Positions 37,365 through 50,035 of a DNA stretch of 64,000 bases are shown one piece after another. Below the pieces are notes generated by a model. It ran no database searches and was not told the origin of the DNA. It saw only the letters and a program-made list of their open reading frames with translations. The stretch comes from Xestospongia bergquistia. Its lineage: Eukaryota > Porifera > Demospongiae > Haplosclerida > Petrosiidae. Position 1 is the first letter of the stretch; every line of letters begins with the position of its first letter. A program made the position numbers and the translations under genes. The stretch is taken from contig OZ014411.1 of assembly GCA_963965975.1 (NCBI GenBank), positions 18,256,446 to 18,320,445 of the forward strand, given 5' to 3'.

Positions 37365-38590
37365 AGTAGTAGAAAACTTAATAGAAATGTAGGCACTAGA
37401 GATTCAAACTTTTAAACAGAAATGCGAAGATTGGAAAGAGAGGGCAGATCAGTTGTCTGGTAAAACTTGAAAGCATTCAGGCTCTCTTAGAACAGACGCA
37501 AAGAGACAAACAGTTTATGGAACAATCACTAAACCATCATCTTGAGGTTAGACTCTCTACTGTAATCATATTAATTTAATAACTTAATATTTTAATAGTT
37601 GGTTAACATGGAAAGTAACGCTCAACATCTTTAAATAGAGGAAGGTCAGAAACAGTTAAAAAAGATTTTCAAAATTTGAGAGTCAAAATGGATGTCAGGT
37701 CTGAGATCTGAGAGGACACAGACATTGGAAAGTAATACTCAATTTTTGGAGGCTTGTGATACTGAAAAATATGCAAAATTATAGAAAGAGGTAGTTATTT
37801 CATTCTCTTTTTAACCATTCATTTGTACACTACATCCATTCATCTATCCTAGTACCTATTCATCCATTCATCCTTCTATCTATCCATCCACCATTATCTA
37901 TGCATCCATCCACACACCAATCAGCTGCTCATGTACTCGTCATTCCATTCAATAATTGATTTATTCACCTATCTGTCCATTAATCCATGTATCTATCCAT
38001 TTATCAATACATCCATCCATTCAACCAGGTAGGTTCTCTTAGCAACAAACTCGAGGATCATTCTGAGGGTAGCAGAGAACTCCAACAACATATTGATGCA
38101 GCACTAAATGAGAAAACTGTTCAACAAATTGAATCTAGAATGATAAATACAAAAAGGAAAGAGGCACTGCTAAAGAGAACTTGAAACAACTCAAAATAAA
38201 TTATGAAAGATTAAAGTACTTACAAAGATGACATGATGCAATTATGACCAAACTCTATACCAGTTTGAAACAGGAGCAAGATTTCGTAGCATTAATGATA
38301 AAAGCTGAAGAGTACAAGGTTAAAAGACAAAAATATCGTGAATTGAATGGACATTTAGATTAAGAGAGAAATGACTTGGCTTTGGAGCTCCTTCAAAATG
38401 ATGATATTATTGATAGTCTACACCAACATTTGGAAGGCAAAGAAGACCATGCCGATGATGAGGGATATATAGGTGGTTATTCTGAATAAGAAGATTTGAA
38501 TGACAATGATAAACAGGGAAGTCGCTCTGATATCAGAGAGGCAGAGTTATATGTGACATATGTATTATCTGACTCACTTACTTGTACAAA
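37365..38590 (+). pseudogene. Decayed coiled-coil protein gene (copy B)
   Basis: Exon-like segments 37365-37546, 37639-37790 and 38029 to about 38590 correspond to those at 8787-10020, with the same splice borders and the same TAG and frameshift in the first exon. Small differences from copy A: a three-base deletion in NYEERLK (NYERLK here), E-to-G in LEDHSEGSREL, and LYSE instead of GYFE-type residues before the last stop. Non-functional in both copies. Confidence 0.6.
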
Positions 38591-38687
38591 ACCTAAACCA
38601 TTTAGCCATTTTTCCATGGGATTGATGCATTCCTTACCTCAAATTAGAGTCAAAATTTCGACTACTCAATAGTGAAGTGTTACCCCT

Positions 38688-38939
38688 AATTCAACTCCCT
38701 TTGCCTGAAGCCAATCTTGCATCTTTTGGTTTGTCCAACTTTTGACTGGAACAGGGTCACTATGACACCTATGATATGAGGCGTTATCCATGACAATAAG
38801 ACTGTTACATGGGAGAAGTTTGGTAGCAAACTACTCCTCAAAATGATCAGCAGTCATCTCATCATGGTAATAATCACCAGTATTTTTTTTGGATCTGAAT
38901 ATGAGAGTGGAGTTGGCAATCGGACCAATCTCACCACCA
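38688..38939 (-). pseudogene. Tc1/mariner transposase fragment with second Asp (copy B, truncated)
   Basis: Equivalent of 10113-10395, with LIVMDNASYH intact and the same TAG after HFEE. At 38939 it is cut and joined to sequence matching about 10790. Confidence 0.7.
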
Positions 38940-39376
38940 ATATTCTCATTTTGGTGTTATTGTGAGAAGAAGAAAAAGTGTCATACCTTCTCATATCTAC
39001 CATTCAGCACAGACTTAATGATATATTGTTATCTGATAAAGACAGCCTATAGTTGTAGACTACCAGTGTCACAACATGTTTTGTCTAAAGTCTCAAATAC
39101 ACATAACTACATATACAAACAGTTTGACAGAAGTGGTTCATTCTTACAAAACAAGTTATATATTACACATTATTACATAAATTATATACCAAGATTGTAA
39201 ACATGGATTAATCCCAAATTGATTCAATTAATAAATAATATACATGTTACATAATTATGAAAAATGCAAACATAATACTATTAATTAATTGAAGGTGATG
39301 TAGCTACACAAACAGTAGTACTATTCTAATTATATGAACAGATACTCCATTCTAACAAGTATTATTATTAAAACAA
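38940..39376. other. Non-coding AT-rich part of block U, shortened
   Basis: Corresponds to about 10790-11221. The ORF at 38889-39200 only bridges the deletion junction. No gene recognised. Confidence 0.5.
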
Positions 39377-40485
39377 TAACCAGGTATCGTCTTTTGCATT
39401 TTGAGGCAGCTATAAGGCCACCATGACTTGGAACAAAACCTTTTGACAAAGAAGGAAGACTGAGAATGCCAAGAAGTAATCGTCATCAGAACTATCAGAT
39501 TGATTCAAATCATCAGACTCATCTGATTCATCTCCAACTCGAATGATGAACTCATCCACTAACTCTTCATAGAGGCCATCATTAGACCAATAGTGATCTT
39601 CAAAGTGGATCTTAACATGTCGAATGAGGCTCTTCCAAGGGTCAGGTGTCACAACATCGAAACAATCCCATGCCAGCTGCTCAATCTCACGGAGATTAAA
39701 TGCACAAGTGTTGGCCTTGATGTGATCTTTAACCTGTGCCCATGCAAACTCAATAGGATTGAGAGTGCAGTGAGCAAAAGGGAGTTGGACCACCTCATGC
39801 CCTGTATGATCTAATTATAAATAAATATAAAGTCTATTTTGACTAAGCTCGTACCTCCAGCAGCAGCCATGTCATCAACAACATAGCGAGGGGTAGGTTT
39901 GAATCTTTGTATGATGCTATACAATTCAGCTTTCAAGGTATTCTATGGGAATTCGACTCCCTTTGCCTGAAGCCAATTTTCCATCTTTTTCTTTGTCCAA
40001 CTTTTGACTGGAACAGGGTCACTATGACAACTATGATATGAGGCAAACCACTCCTCAAAATGATCAGCAGTCACCTCATCATTGTAATAATCACCAGTAT
40101 TTTTTTGGATCTGAATATGAGAGTGGTATTGGGAATCCAACCAATCTCACAACCAGCTCCAAGAATAATAAGCTGTGCAACCCTTCCCAGGAGGCCTTTT
40201 TATACCATCAAGAGTTCTACCAGTCACATCATCCTTCTCCACCCAATCACAATCCTTATCATCATGAGCATTCGCCCAGGTTTCATCAAGGTAAACAACT
40301 GGCCTATTCTCTTGGCGGTTCTGAATCATCAGTGTGTCAGTTACACTTTCATACCCTTTGTTGTGTGTGTGTGACACACCCATCTCATTCATCAAGTTCT
40401 TTTGTGTATTGACATTAAAACTGACTTTGGCAACATACAAAAATAGGCAAATAAATTTTAGATAATATATGTTATCAAATAACAC
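39377..40485 (-). pseudogene. Broken Tc1/mariner-superfamily transposase (copy B)
   Basis: Duplicate of 11222-12330 with the same lesions: DETW motif present, two frameshifts around VAQLIILGAG, the MDNA segment deleted between HFEEWF and SYHSCH, and an intron at about 39797-39855 before HCTLNPIEFAWAQVKDH. Residue changes from copy A in the last exon include L-to-F and I-to-T in AWDCFDVVTPDPW and C-to-Y in GLYEELVDE. Identical lesions show it was already dead when block U was duplicated. Confidence 0.85.
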
Positions 40486-40541
40486 ATGATAAAAATATAC
40501 TGAATTACATAAAACAAACTTAATTAAATAACAAGTAATTA

Positions 40542-43207
40542 TTACATAATTTTATTAACTAACTGGTATTTTAATGGAATGTACAAGAAATTAGAAATTT
40601 CATAAAAAGACAATCTCAAATGATCATATAGGTCCTTTTGTTCGACAATAGTAAATATATGGTCATGACTAACCAAATAAGAATGTAAATGATGTTCAAA
40701 AAGATGAGTGAAAAGTACGTCACAAGCTAAATAAAACTCATCGGTGTTGAAAACAATAATATCACTGATCACTCTAAATTCAGGAAGAAGGTCCATGTCT
40801 AAAACAACAACTCCACCTTTTTTGTATCTAGTCCCATTGATCTCTACACTGTAACCTAAATAGCAAATGTGGTAATTTAGAGTACTTAAAAAATAATAAA
40901 AACCTCATAACTTCGTCACTTAATGATGGAAACTGTTCCAACAGTTCATCCTTGTATGGTAAAGAGCCAGTAGTAGATTTTAACCCTGTAAGAATGATAC
41001 ATGCAATAATGTTCATATTATGCTTCATTATTAATAATTATACCTGGCTTGCATTGGTTTCTTTGAAATAGGGATTTGAATCAACACTATTATTTCTATA
41101 GTAACACATTAACAACAGGTGTCTAGTACCCATTGTCTTGGGAACATTCATAAAGCTTTTTATTCTGTGGGCAAGGTCTTTAAAATAATTGTGCTTCCCT
41201 TCAAAGCGGATAGACCAGAAATGCACTAAAGGCCCAAATTTGTTTTGGTCACAATTATAACAATCAACTGATTAGTTTTACTGACTTGCACATTATCTCC
41301 GGGTAGTGCACTAAATAGTGAGCCTTGGGAATTAATCGAGAAGATGGATATAACTGTGTGAAAAATTTATGATGTTTGTCAATTGTCATACGTAAGTAAG
41401 CAGCCCCTTCTTCGCTAACAGTTGGAGCAAAACAGTAATCCATTATTGTAAGTAGGAGTAGATAGTTGTCCCATCAACTTTTTTCCCCAATCATCAATGG
41501 TAACAAACACCTCAAGCACAACATTTCAGATGCTAAATTAATAAATAAAAAGTAGCTACTAATTTTACAATGATTATCAGTCTAACCAGTTTGTTTCAAT
41601 GAGTGATCAGTTGAGCTTAAAGTAGAAGCCTCAATAATATTTGGCTTATTGGCAGCATCAACAAACGTGTAAGGGAAGGAACGAATAGAATCATTGAGTT
41701 CGGCAAGAGTGATCACTTTTTCTGAAATCAAAAATTTCAACAACTCTTTTAATTCAAAAAGAACACCCTCCAAAGTATTGTGCATTACATCGGGCACAAG
41801 ACCTTCCGTAACATGAAAATATCTGTCAAATAGAAAATTAAACAGATATCAATATGAACATGGCTATGTAACTTTTAAAAGGCTTTGCCATGTAAAACAC
41901 TGACTGACCCTGTACCCCATCATAAATATCTATACCTGGAAGAGTTCACAATTGAATCTCGGTGAATACCATATGTCGTACTGAAATGATCATGACGAGG
42001 TCCATGTAGAGAGGCACAATGTAAGGTATGAGTTTGCTTTGATCTGGGTTATAAAATGCGCGTTTGCAAGCTGAATCGATTGGTGCAAGTCCCATGTGGA
42101 TAGCACGTAAAACGGCAAAGTTATTCACACGTCTGGGTGGCTTTTCTCAACTCGGACAGAGTATAGTTTGTGCATCTTTGCTCGTCATCCCAATGGGTTG
42201 CATACCTCGACATTGTTATAGTATATGATTAGTTTCAAGGCAGTGTGATCTTTAGAAAGAAGTTCATGAGAGTTATATACAAATCCATCACAGTAATCAT
42301 TTAAAAGATTCTCTCTTCATTGATGACCTCTAAGAACCTTTAACAATAACAACCATCTTAACTTATTAATTCATAATTTATATATCGGCAATTACGTTTA
42401 CATATACCTCATCAAGTATAAACTGATCAGAAAGTAACTCCTTCAAAGACGAAATTAATGGTATCTCGCATACAAAATCCTGTATTGTTTTACTAGAAGC
42501 CAATTGCTGTTCACTTTGTTTTCTTTCCACTGGCTCCTATTCAACAATAAAATTAATATGATACAACACCCACAATTTATTTTAACTAACCCAAAATTGT
42601 AATTCCTCTTGATAGTATTTATCTCTGAAATATTCACTACGTAGCCCTTCAAATGGATTTCTTGCTACAGCATTTTCAAAAACTGAATTAATCTCAGAAT
42701 CAAACACGATGTTCCTTTAAGACAACTTAGCAAACAATTCATTATGCAAGGAATCATTTTTATTATCCAATAGAGTTGTTACATCTTCAATAATACAATC
42801 AAGGGCTGCTGATACAACTTTAAACTCATTTTCAAGTTTTATCAAAAACAGAGATCTCCATTTAGTTCTTACCCACTACATCAGTAGGAGATAGAGAAAT
42901 ACTGTCATCTTCATCAAAACCATCCTGTCTATCATCAATCAAAACTTCCATATCCTCAGGCTGCAATAACCCAGCACCACTAGCATGGCTTATCTTTATA
43001 TGTTTTGTCATAAATATGCTTCTTGTAATAGACAAACTTCCTATAAGTTCTGTGACAACCATCAACTCCACAGCATATACAAAAGTTCAAATCATGGGCA
43101 TAAACACTGCCAACATACCTTATTACTCCTTTTAAATTTTTGGCCGCAAATGACATGCAAATGGGACAGTTCCATCTATCTTGACTACACCGAGCAAAAG
43201 ATCCCAT
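40542..43207 (-). pseudogene. C2H2-finger transposon protein with DxMHxxLEGV motif (copy B)
   Basis: Duplicate of 12386-16152. It differs informatively. The frame from MGSFARCSQDRW through FCICCGVDGCHRTYRKF is open (copy A is shifted here), but a one-base insertion removes the second zinc-binding His (KKHIYDKTYK). It keeps an acidic segment, DDRQDGFDEDDSISLSP (about 42862-42950), missing from copy A, and the conserved His in MPDVMHNTLEGV. An 1181-bp deletion at 42050 removes the central FYYSLGN-to-KCRHC region, and a further break separates the C-terminal part at about 40800-40850. Non-functional as read. Confidence 0.72.
42051..42161. mobile_element. Right-end remnant of the TIR element
   Basis: Corresponds to 15078-15188 of the complete element, ending in the 23-bp right terminal repeat (42139-42161) followed by TA. 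The left part and left repeat were removed by the 1181-bp deletion, so the insertion preceded both the duplication of block U and the deletion. Confidence 0.9.
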
Positions 43208-43301
43208 TTTTTTGGTGACAGCTACGTTTCTTATGAATCTCCTCCCCTATTTGTTTTAGGTATCAAGAAAACCACAGGTTGGCTGAGGTCGTAGTAGAAA
43301 G

Positions 43302-44105
43302 ATGAGTAATAAGTCTGTCTTGGTGAATTATTTGGAGAGAAATAATGTTCTCACCATCCTGGCGTCAACTGATTTCCGAGATATTTTATTCTTAGAAAGA
43401 GAATTTTGGAAAGAATTTAAGTTCCATGGAAATGTTAACGTAGGAATCACTTTTCAACAATTTGATAAGGCTTGGGAAGAGTACGTTGATGTTGATAAAG
43501 GTTGTCAATTGGACAACAGAGAGAAGCTCAAAGCAGTAGTTCTTCCACTACTTTCTGACATTAGTCAATCAGCTACACCATCAGATGCTCAATTGGATGT
43601 GGTTAGATGCATGTCATTTGAGAACATTGATATAATTATTATAATAAGCAGAGAGCAAGTAAAATGCTTGCAATTGGTGGTACTGTACTTGATGACGATG
43701 ATGATGAACTGGGCGTTGACGTGGAGATTGATAGCGATTTGACTGATACTGGTCTTGGAACAGATTCTATTTGCTCAAGTGCAAGCAACACTTTTATCAC
43801 TGGCTTGGAAGAGGAAGGTACTAACCCTTCAATTGAGGAAGTTGGTAATAAAGACAGAACATGATCACATTCCTCTACCTAACCTTTTCACCCTTCCAAA
43901 ACACTATCAAGTCAATGTCAAAACGGGTCTGCGAAATAGGGAAATAACAAGTGAAGCAAGTAAATCTTTTCTCTCAAGTGTTAACTTATTAAAAGCTGAG
44001 TTCAAGAGGAAAAAACGAAATGACACAGTTGTGTCTAATTTGATGAAGAGGACACTTCCCTTGAGAAGACAAACCACTCTCGAAAAACCTATGAATTTGG
44101 ACTGA
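43302..44105 (+). pseudogene. Partner ORF of the two-gene transposon (copy B)
   Basis: Duplicate of 16247-17050 with few changes: NNVLT for NKVLT, FQQFDKAWEEYVDVDKG, DVEIDSDLTDTGL, and VNVKTGLRNRE for ADVKAGLRNRE. It has the same three-frame organisation. Most changes are conservative, but too few to test for selection by eye. Confidence 0.5.
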
Positions 44106-44313
44106 TTCCCATTTTTACAGGATATGGATCAGGAGCCTAAAATATAAATGATAAATACTGTATATACTAGTTACAAATCACAATGGATGTCGTTCTTTGG
44201 TTAGAAATAAAAATCTAATGACCATATGCCATTCGATAATTTAGCATTATACAATAATTTGTCTTATACACATCAGTCTATATCTTATTAATATCAGATT
44301 TATTCAATTTTAG

Positions 44314-44527
44314 GGTGGAATCTAGTTACTACAATTTTTATAATTTACATAAACTAGATAAGTTGCTGGCTTCAGACTGCATGTATGTACTCATTAACAG
44401 AACCAAATTAAATACTCTTTATCGAGATGATTCCCTCATTAAGATGTTGACCAATATTATACCTATCATCACAGACATTTTGGACGATTACCTTAACACT
44501 TTCTTGTGCAGCTGTTCCTGTTGGTAA
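44314..44527 (+). other. Candidate exon, copy of 17259-17472
   Basis: Same acceptor (CAATTTTAG) and same encoded segment ESSYYNFYNLHKLDKLLAS as in copy A. Unrecognised. Confidence 0.3.
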
Positions 44528-45050
44528 TGTTGCACTCAGATAACTCGTTGAACTGGTCTAAATGAATAAAAGAACAAGTCACATATAACTTAATGTACTG
44601 TAAACTCTACAGTCATAAAGATACACTTTCATATTGATTGTCTCTAATTATCAATCCTGAAATGAAGGAGGTTACCATTTACTGAATTTTGTAACAATGA
44701 CCAAACCAAAAGGCAGACTCCACATAGTCTCATACCTAGACCTACAAACATATGGAAACATTGTAGGTCTGGGTATGATGCTGTACATAGCTAAACATTG
44801 ACCAATTTCATGTTGGATATGATGCATCTAATATATCCAGCATTATATTAAGAGATATATGTACAGCATTAAGTAATTACCGAATGTTACATAATTATTT
44901 CAATACTTGTTTTAGCTATATACTTACTAAATGGTTGACTCTGAGCCAGCTAAGTGCTCTCCATGGTTCGGTGCAGCAGGCTCGTCACACTCATGTGGGT
45001 TAGTGTAAGGAAGGTGTGTCTAATTACTCTGTTGCCACGCCCATAACAAA

Positions 45051-45108
45051 ATGGCTACTAAGACTGAGAGAGATTATTGTCATATCCCCTTCATTTATTA
45101 CATCAAAT
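45051..45108 (+). other. Candidate first exon with intact donor (copy B)
   Basis: ATG within AACAAAATGG, reading MATKTERDYCHIPFIYYIK and ending at the consensus donor AAAT|GTAAGTGAG. The upstream CCACGCCC box could be a promoter element. No further exon was found. Confidence 0.25.
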
Positions 45109-45233
45109 GTAAGTGAGAATAGCTGTTAAAATATAACTGTATTATTTCTTAATTAACTCCATTAGATAACATTTGTACAAATTGAAACACAGTAGTAATA
45201 CTATCAGCTTATAATGGAGGCATATGATGTCTG

Positions 45234-45344
45234 ACATTCTTGTCCCTGATCCTGTGACTTTATTTGGAACTACTGCTCAACAGTTGTTATTAAGTGTTCA
45301 TCCTCTTATTATAATTCTAGATGGTATAGTCTAAAGGAAGTCAA
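45234..45344 (+). CDS. Small ORF, 36 aa, unrecognised (copy B)
   Basis: Identical translation to 18166-18276 (MMSDILVPDPVTLFGTTAQQ at its start). Function unknown; conservation is expected from the recent duplication. Confidence 0.2.
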
Positions 45345-46099
45345 CCTCATACACTTAGTACCATACCTTAGTCATTGACTACTGCACACTCTACAAAGAT
45401 AACTAAAATATAGACATTAGACATGTATAGATCAATGAAACTGATTTATAATGTTTTGATTTTTATTTATGTTAATATTAATATCTTGTTATATTGATAT
45501 GATTTTATATTTATACTGTTTTAACTATTGTTCATTGGGAAGCATACTTAATAAATCATATAGTTTGCTGACATAGTTTCCTAAATTAGTTGAAATTTTA
45601 GGCAGTAACTCCACCCATTGTAACGAAGTGATGACATACTGCAACACAATGGCAGGGCTTCATATAATTGTGATTAATAAACTTATATTCAGACAGACAA
45701 TGTTCATTGTGCACTAGATAAGATATAGGGAGATATATTGTTGATACTATCATGGCACAATATCCATGATCAACTGAGCATGCTCAGTTTGATTAGCCAC
45801 ACTAGTGGCACAAAATTTGTACTAGAAATTAATAAACTTAGACGGCATTACTTCACTTCAACAACCAGTGTATCAGCCTGTCAGGACTTTACTTCTGCGA
45901 GGTTGTTTAGCAAGACAGAAGAAGGAACTGGATTCCATGCAGCCAAGTCATTTGACAGTGTTTTCTCCAGTAAATGTGAGACCTCGTACAACAAAAGAAA
46001 GACGGTAGCAACAAATACGGTCAGGTCAGAGTAGCAGTACTCTAGTGTGTTAGTACATCTAGCTTACCCAACTTAACTTTTAAATTCAGTGAGCTTTAG

Positions 46100-46670
46100 C
46101 CCCTAGTTTCAGTGCATCTGTTATCTGAACTAAGCCTGTCATAATATCTTCCTTTCTCTGTAATATAAAGACTTTAGGAACCAGTATATTTAGTACAATG
46201 TAGCAAGTCTGAATAAAATTGTTTTTAGTACAAGCCTAATTACCTCCGTCATGTCTACTTTTGTATCAGTATCAGCTTGTAATGGTCTGATAATCCTATT
46301 TTACACTTGTGTAGTGCATTACAGCATACCTTGGTTTTAGTGCATCTTTTATCTGAACTAAGCCTGTCAGTCTTTTTTAAACATAACATTTCACTAGTCC
46401 TTTTCACTGTAATATATAGATTTTAGTAACCAGTATATTTAGTACAATGTAGCGTGTCTGAATAAATTTAGTCAAGTGTTATTTAGTACAAGCCTATTTA
46501 CCCCCATTGTGTCTACTTTTGTATCAATATCAAGATTATTTACTGCCATTGTGTCTACTAAACTTTAGTAATCAGTATATTTAATACAATGTAGCAAGTC
46601 TGAATAAATGTTATGTGGTACAAGCCTATTTACCACCATTGTGTCTTTTTTTGTATCAGTAGCAGCTTGT
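46100..46670. repeat. About 230-bp tandem repeat, fuller version
   Basis: Two full units and a shorter third, each with CCAGTATATTTAGTACAATG (or a variant) and GAATAAA. This is the uninterrupted counterpart of 19261-19677; it continues past the point where copy A switches to minisatellite. Confidence 0.8.
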
Positions 46671-47020
46671 AATGTTCAGACAATTCCTCTTCTCTTGCAC
46701 TTGTTGTGTAGCACATTATAGCATATAGATATCTCTATTTTTGATAGCCTATTATCTTTTCATTATAGCAAATTGTTGCTATATGAACAATATAAATGTA
46801 GTTACTACCACCCATTAAATTTATTTAGAACATAATCGTATATCATAAAATGTTAAACATCTGTGGAGTGTTCCCTACCTTCTTTGTATCATAAAGACTG
46901 TCTAAACTTAATTGGATTTCACTCAGTACTCCTAATGTCCCACATTGTCCCTTGATATAACCATCGTTATCACCTGTAAGTAACCCTGTCTCTTTTATTT
47001 CTACTGTGTCCCCTCTGTGT
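46671..47020. other. Single-copy stretch between the 230-bp repeat and minisatellite I
   Basis: Found only once in the window. It contains a candidate minus-strand exon (46879-46973), described separately; the remainder is non-coding by eye. Confidence 0.6.
46879..46973 (-). other. Candidate exon, unrecognised (GDNDGYIKGQCG..)
   Basis: On the minus strand, an acceptor (GGTTACTTACAG, AG at 46974-46975) and a donor (AAGAAG|GTAGGG) bracket 95 bp. It reads GDNDGYIKGQCGTLGVLSEI followed by QLSLDSLYDTKK without a stop. The composition is protein-like, but no family is recognised and no neighbouring exon is visible, because minisatellite I begins about 50 bp away. Confidence 0.3.
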
Positions 47021-49170
47021 CTGGTCATGTGTCCTAACATAATTATCAGATCTGATTATTAACTGTCTTGTCTACTGTCTACTGTGTGCTATTATAACTG
47101 TCCCATCTACTGTGTCCCTGTCTACTTCGTCCTAACGGGACTGTCCCATTTACTGTCTCCTAATGTAACATCCTGTCTACTGTGTCGTAATGTTATTGTC
47201 CCATCTACTGTGTCCTGTCAATTGCGATAATGTAACTATGCAACCTACAGTGTCCTAACTCTAATGTAACTAATCAACATACTGTGTCTTAGTATAGTTA
47301 TCCCATCTAATTTGTCTGTGTTGTAATATAATTGTCTCATCTTCTGTGTTCTATTATAACATTCCATTCCACTGTGTCCTAATGTAATTTCTGATCTAAC
47401 ATCTTCTAATGCAACTGTCCCATCGACTGTCTCCTACTTTAACTTAACATCTTCTAATGCAACTGTACCATCGACTGTGTCCTACTTTAAGTGCATCTTT
47501 TACTGTGTCCTGTGTCCTAACATAAGTCCCAATATAATTGTCCCATCTATTATATCTGTGTTCTAATGTAATTGTCTCACCTTCTTTGTTCTATTATAAC
47601 ATTCTATTCCACTGTGTCCTAATGTAATTGCTGATCTAACGTCTTCTAATGCAACTGTCCCATCGACTGTTTCCTATTTTAATTGCATCTTTTACTAACT
47701 GCCAATCTACTCTTAATGTAATTGTCCTATTTACTGGTCTTAATTGTCATGTCAATTGTGTCTAATGTAACTATGCAACCTACAGTGTCCAGCTATAATT
47801 TTTCCATCTTGTTCCAACTACTGTGTCTCAATCTAACCATCTGTGTCGTAATGTTAACTGTCCTGTCTAGTGTGTCCTAACATAATGATCAGGTCTACTG
47901 TTTCATAATGTAACTAACTGTCTTGGCTACTGTCAACTGTGTCCTTTTGTAAGTGTTCCATCTACTGTGTCCATGTCTGTGTTCTAACGGGAGTTTCCCA
48001 TTTACTGTGTCCTTATGTAACATCCTGTATACTGTTGTAATGTTATTGTGGCATCTACTGTGTCCTGTCAATTGTGTCTAATGTAACTATGCAACCTACA
48101 GTGTCCTAGTATAATTTTCCCATCTACTGTCCTAACGTAATTATAACTACTGTGTCCCAATGTAATCATCTTGTCTACTGTGTTGTAATGTAAGTGTCTT
48201 GTCTAGTGTGTCCTAACATATTCAGGTCTACTGTGTCTACTGTGTCATAATGTAAATAACTGTCTTGTCTACTGTGTCCTGTCTTAACATATCAGGTCTA
48301 CTGTCTACTGTTTTATTAACTATCAGGTCTACTGTCTACTGTTTAATTGTCTTGCTACTGTGTCCTATTATAACTGTGCCATGTACTGTATCCCGTGTAC
48401 TGTGTCCTAATGGGACTGTCCCATTTACTGTGTCCTAATGTAACATCCTGTCTACTGTGTTGTGTAATGTTGTCCCATCTACAGTATAATTTTCCTGTCA
48501 ATTGTGATAATGTAACTATGCAACCTACAGTGTCCTCGTATATTTTTCACATTTACATTATCCTAATTTAATTGTCCTGTCAATTGTGATAATTGTTCTA
48601 ACTACTGTGTCCCAATGTAACCATCTGGTCTACTGTGTTCAGTGTGTTGTAATGTTAACTGTCCAGTCATGTGTCCACTGTGTTCTAATGTGAACTGTCT
48701 GGTCATGTGTCCTAATATAATTATCAGATCTGATTATGAACTGTCTTGTCTACTGTCTACTGTGTGCTATTATAACTGTCCCATCTACTGTGTCCTAACG
48801 GGACTGTCCCATTTACTGTGTCCTAACGGGACTGTCCCATTTACTGTGTCCTAATGTAACATCCTGTCTACTGTGTTGTAATGTTATTGTCCCATCTACT
48901 GTGTCCTGTCAATTGTGTCTAATGTAACTATGCAACTTACAGTGTCCTAGTAATTTTACCATCTAGTGTCTTATATGTCCTAACATAATTATCAGGTCTA
49001 GTGTGTCATAAACTGTCCCGTCTACTTGTCCTAATAAAATTGTAAATTGTTCCTTCTACTTGTCCTAATGTAATTTCCTTGTCTAGTTTGTCCTAATGTG
49101 ACTAGGCTGTCTGTTGTTTTCTAATGTAGCTGTCCTCTTTACTGTGTCCTTATGTAACCATCCTGTCTAT
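47021..49170. repeat. Minisatellite I, copy 4
   Basis: Starts at GTGTCTGGTCATGTGTCCTA and is collinear with 20590-22290 and 28480-30180 from about 47457. It has an extra partial duplication near 47400-47480 (AACATCTTCTAATGCAACTG twice). No gene is supported. Confidence 0.9.
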
Positions 49171-50035
49171 TGAAACTTGTTATATTGTACTAAATCTACT
49201 GGTTACTTATTGTTACTAAAATTGTTAATGTTATGATGTTGATGCTTTAACTATGCATGAATATTTAGCCTTTTTTGATTCTTTTTTATGAGTTCTAAGT
49301 ATGACTGAATTCACTTTTGAGTTCTAAGCCACTACAATAAAATGGTTAGTTATATACAAATGTTAATTGTGAGTTAGGACAAATAATGTATTTGTTTCTT
49401 TTCTATGGTTGCTGCTCTATATCATGGATTGTCAATTTCCTGGAGTCTTAATCTCACCAACTTCTTGTAAGCTATACCTATCACTTAATGATATTGGATG
49501 TTATTAATAATTTACTTACGATATAATTCTATAATAACTGTTGTGAAATTATTTTTTTACTATCTCTACAGTAATGTTGGTACTTTTTTTACTATCTCTA
49601 CAGTGATGTTGGTACTTTGTTTCTACAACAAAGATGGTGATCAGAGAAGTAACAAAATTTAGTCAAGGGTGAATGTAATCACATGTATATATGCATGTCT
49701 TCACTGACAAGCCTTTCGTTATCTTAGGTTTTCTAGAGCATATTAATTTTACGTCTCAGCATTCCTTTTAATAGCATTGAGTATAGTTCTAGTGCATGTA
49801 CTGTAGAGAACTTGCCTTTATAGCTCACTCAGAGATTAAATGTTAAAACCTACACTATACCCTAATAGCATCCTCTATATAAAAATGTATAACAGTATTT
49901 AGCCAATATCTCATTTTAAATTATTACAGTAGAGCCAGTCAGCTGTCTAGAGTACTTTCTGAGAAGTAAGAATCAAGTCAAGAGTAACTGTAGTCACAAA
50001 TATATGTATCTGCATGTCTTCGTCTCGTCTGCTGT
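49171..50035. repeat. Spacer block S1, copy 4
   Basis: Same block as 661-1465 with the 32-bp duplication (acceptor-like segments at 49559 and 49591) and the variants ACTGTAGAGAAC and AAGTAAGAATC shared with copy 2. Confidence 0.88.

Larger units (their letters stand above)
35642..46530. repeat. Block U, copy B (segmental duplication of 7099-19677)
   Basis: Nearly identical to copy A, with offsets 28543 (at 36495), 28578 (at 37987), 28155 (at 39410) and 27055 (at 43302). Differences include a 22-bp insertion in the interlocked inverted repeats, a deletion corresponding to about 10360-10790 at 38939, an 1181-bp deletion at 42050 and one fewer copy of the duplication near 18.7-19.1 kb. It starts with the same 31-bp triplet (35642-35734). 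Confidence 0.93.

Noticed and set aside
41946..42128. 60-residue minus ORF in copy B
   Set aside because: Chimeric frame across the 1181-bp deletion junction, joining TIR-element end to gene sequence.
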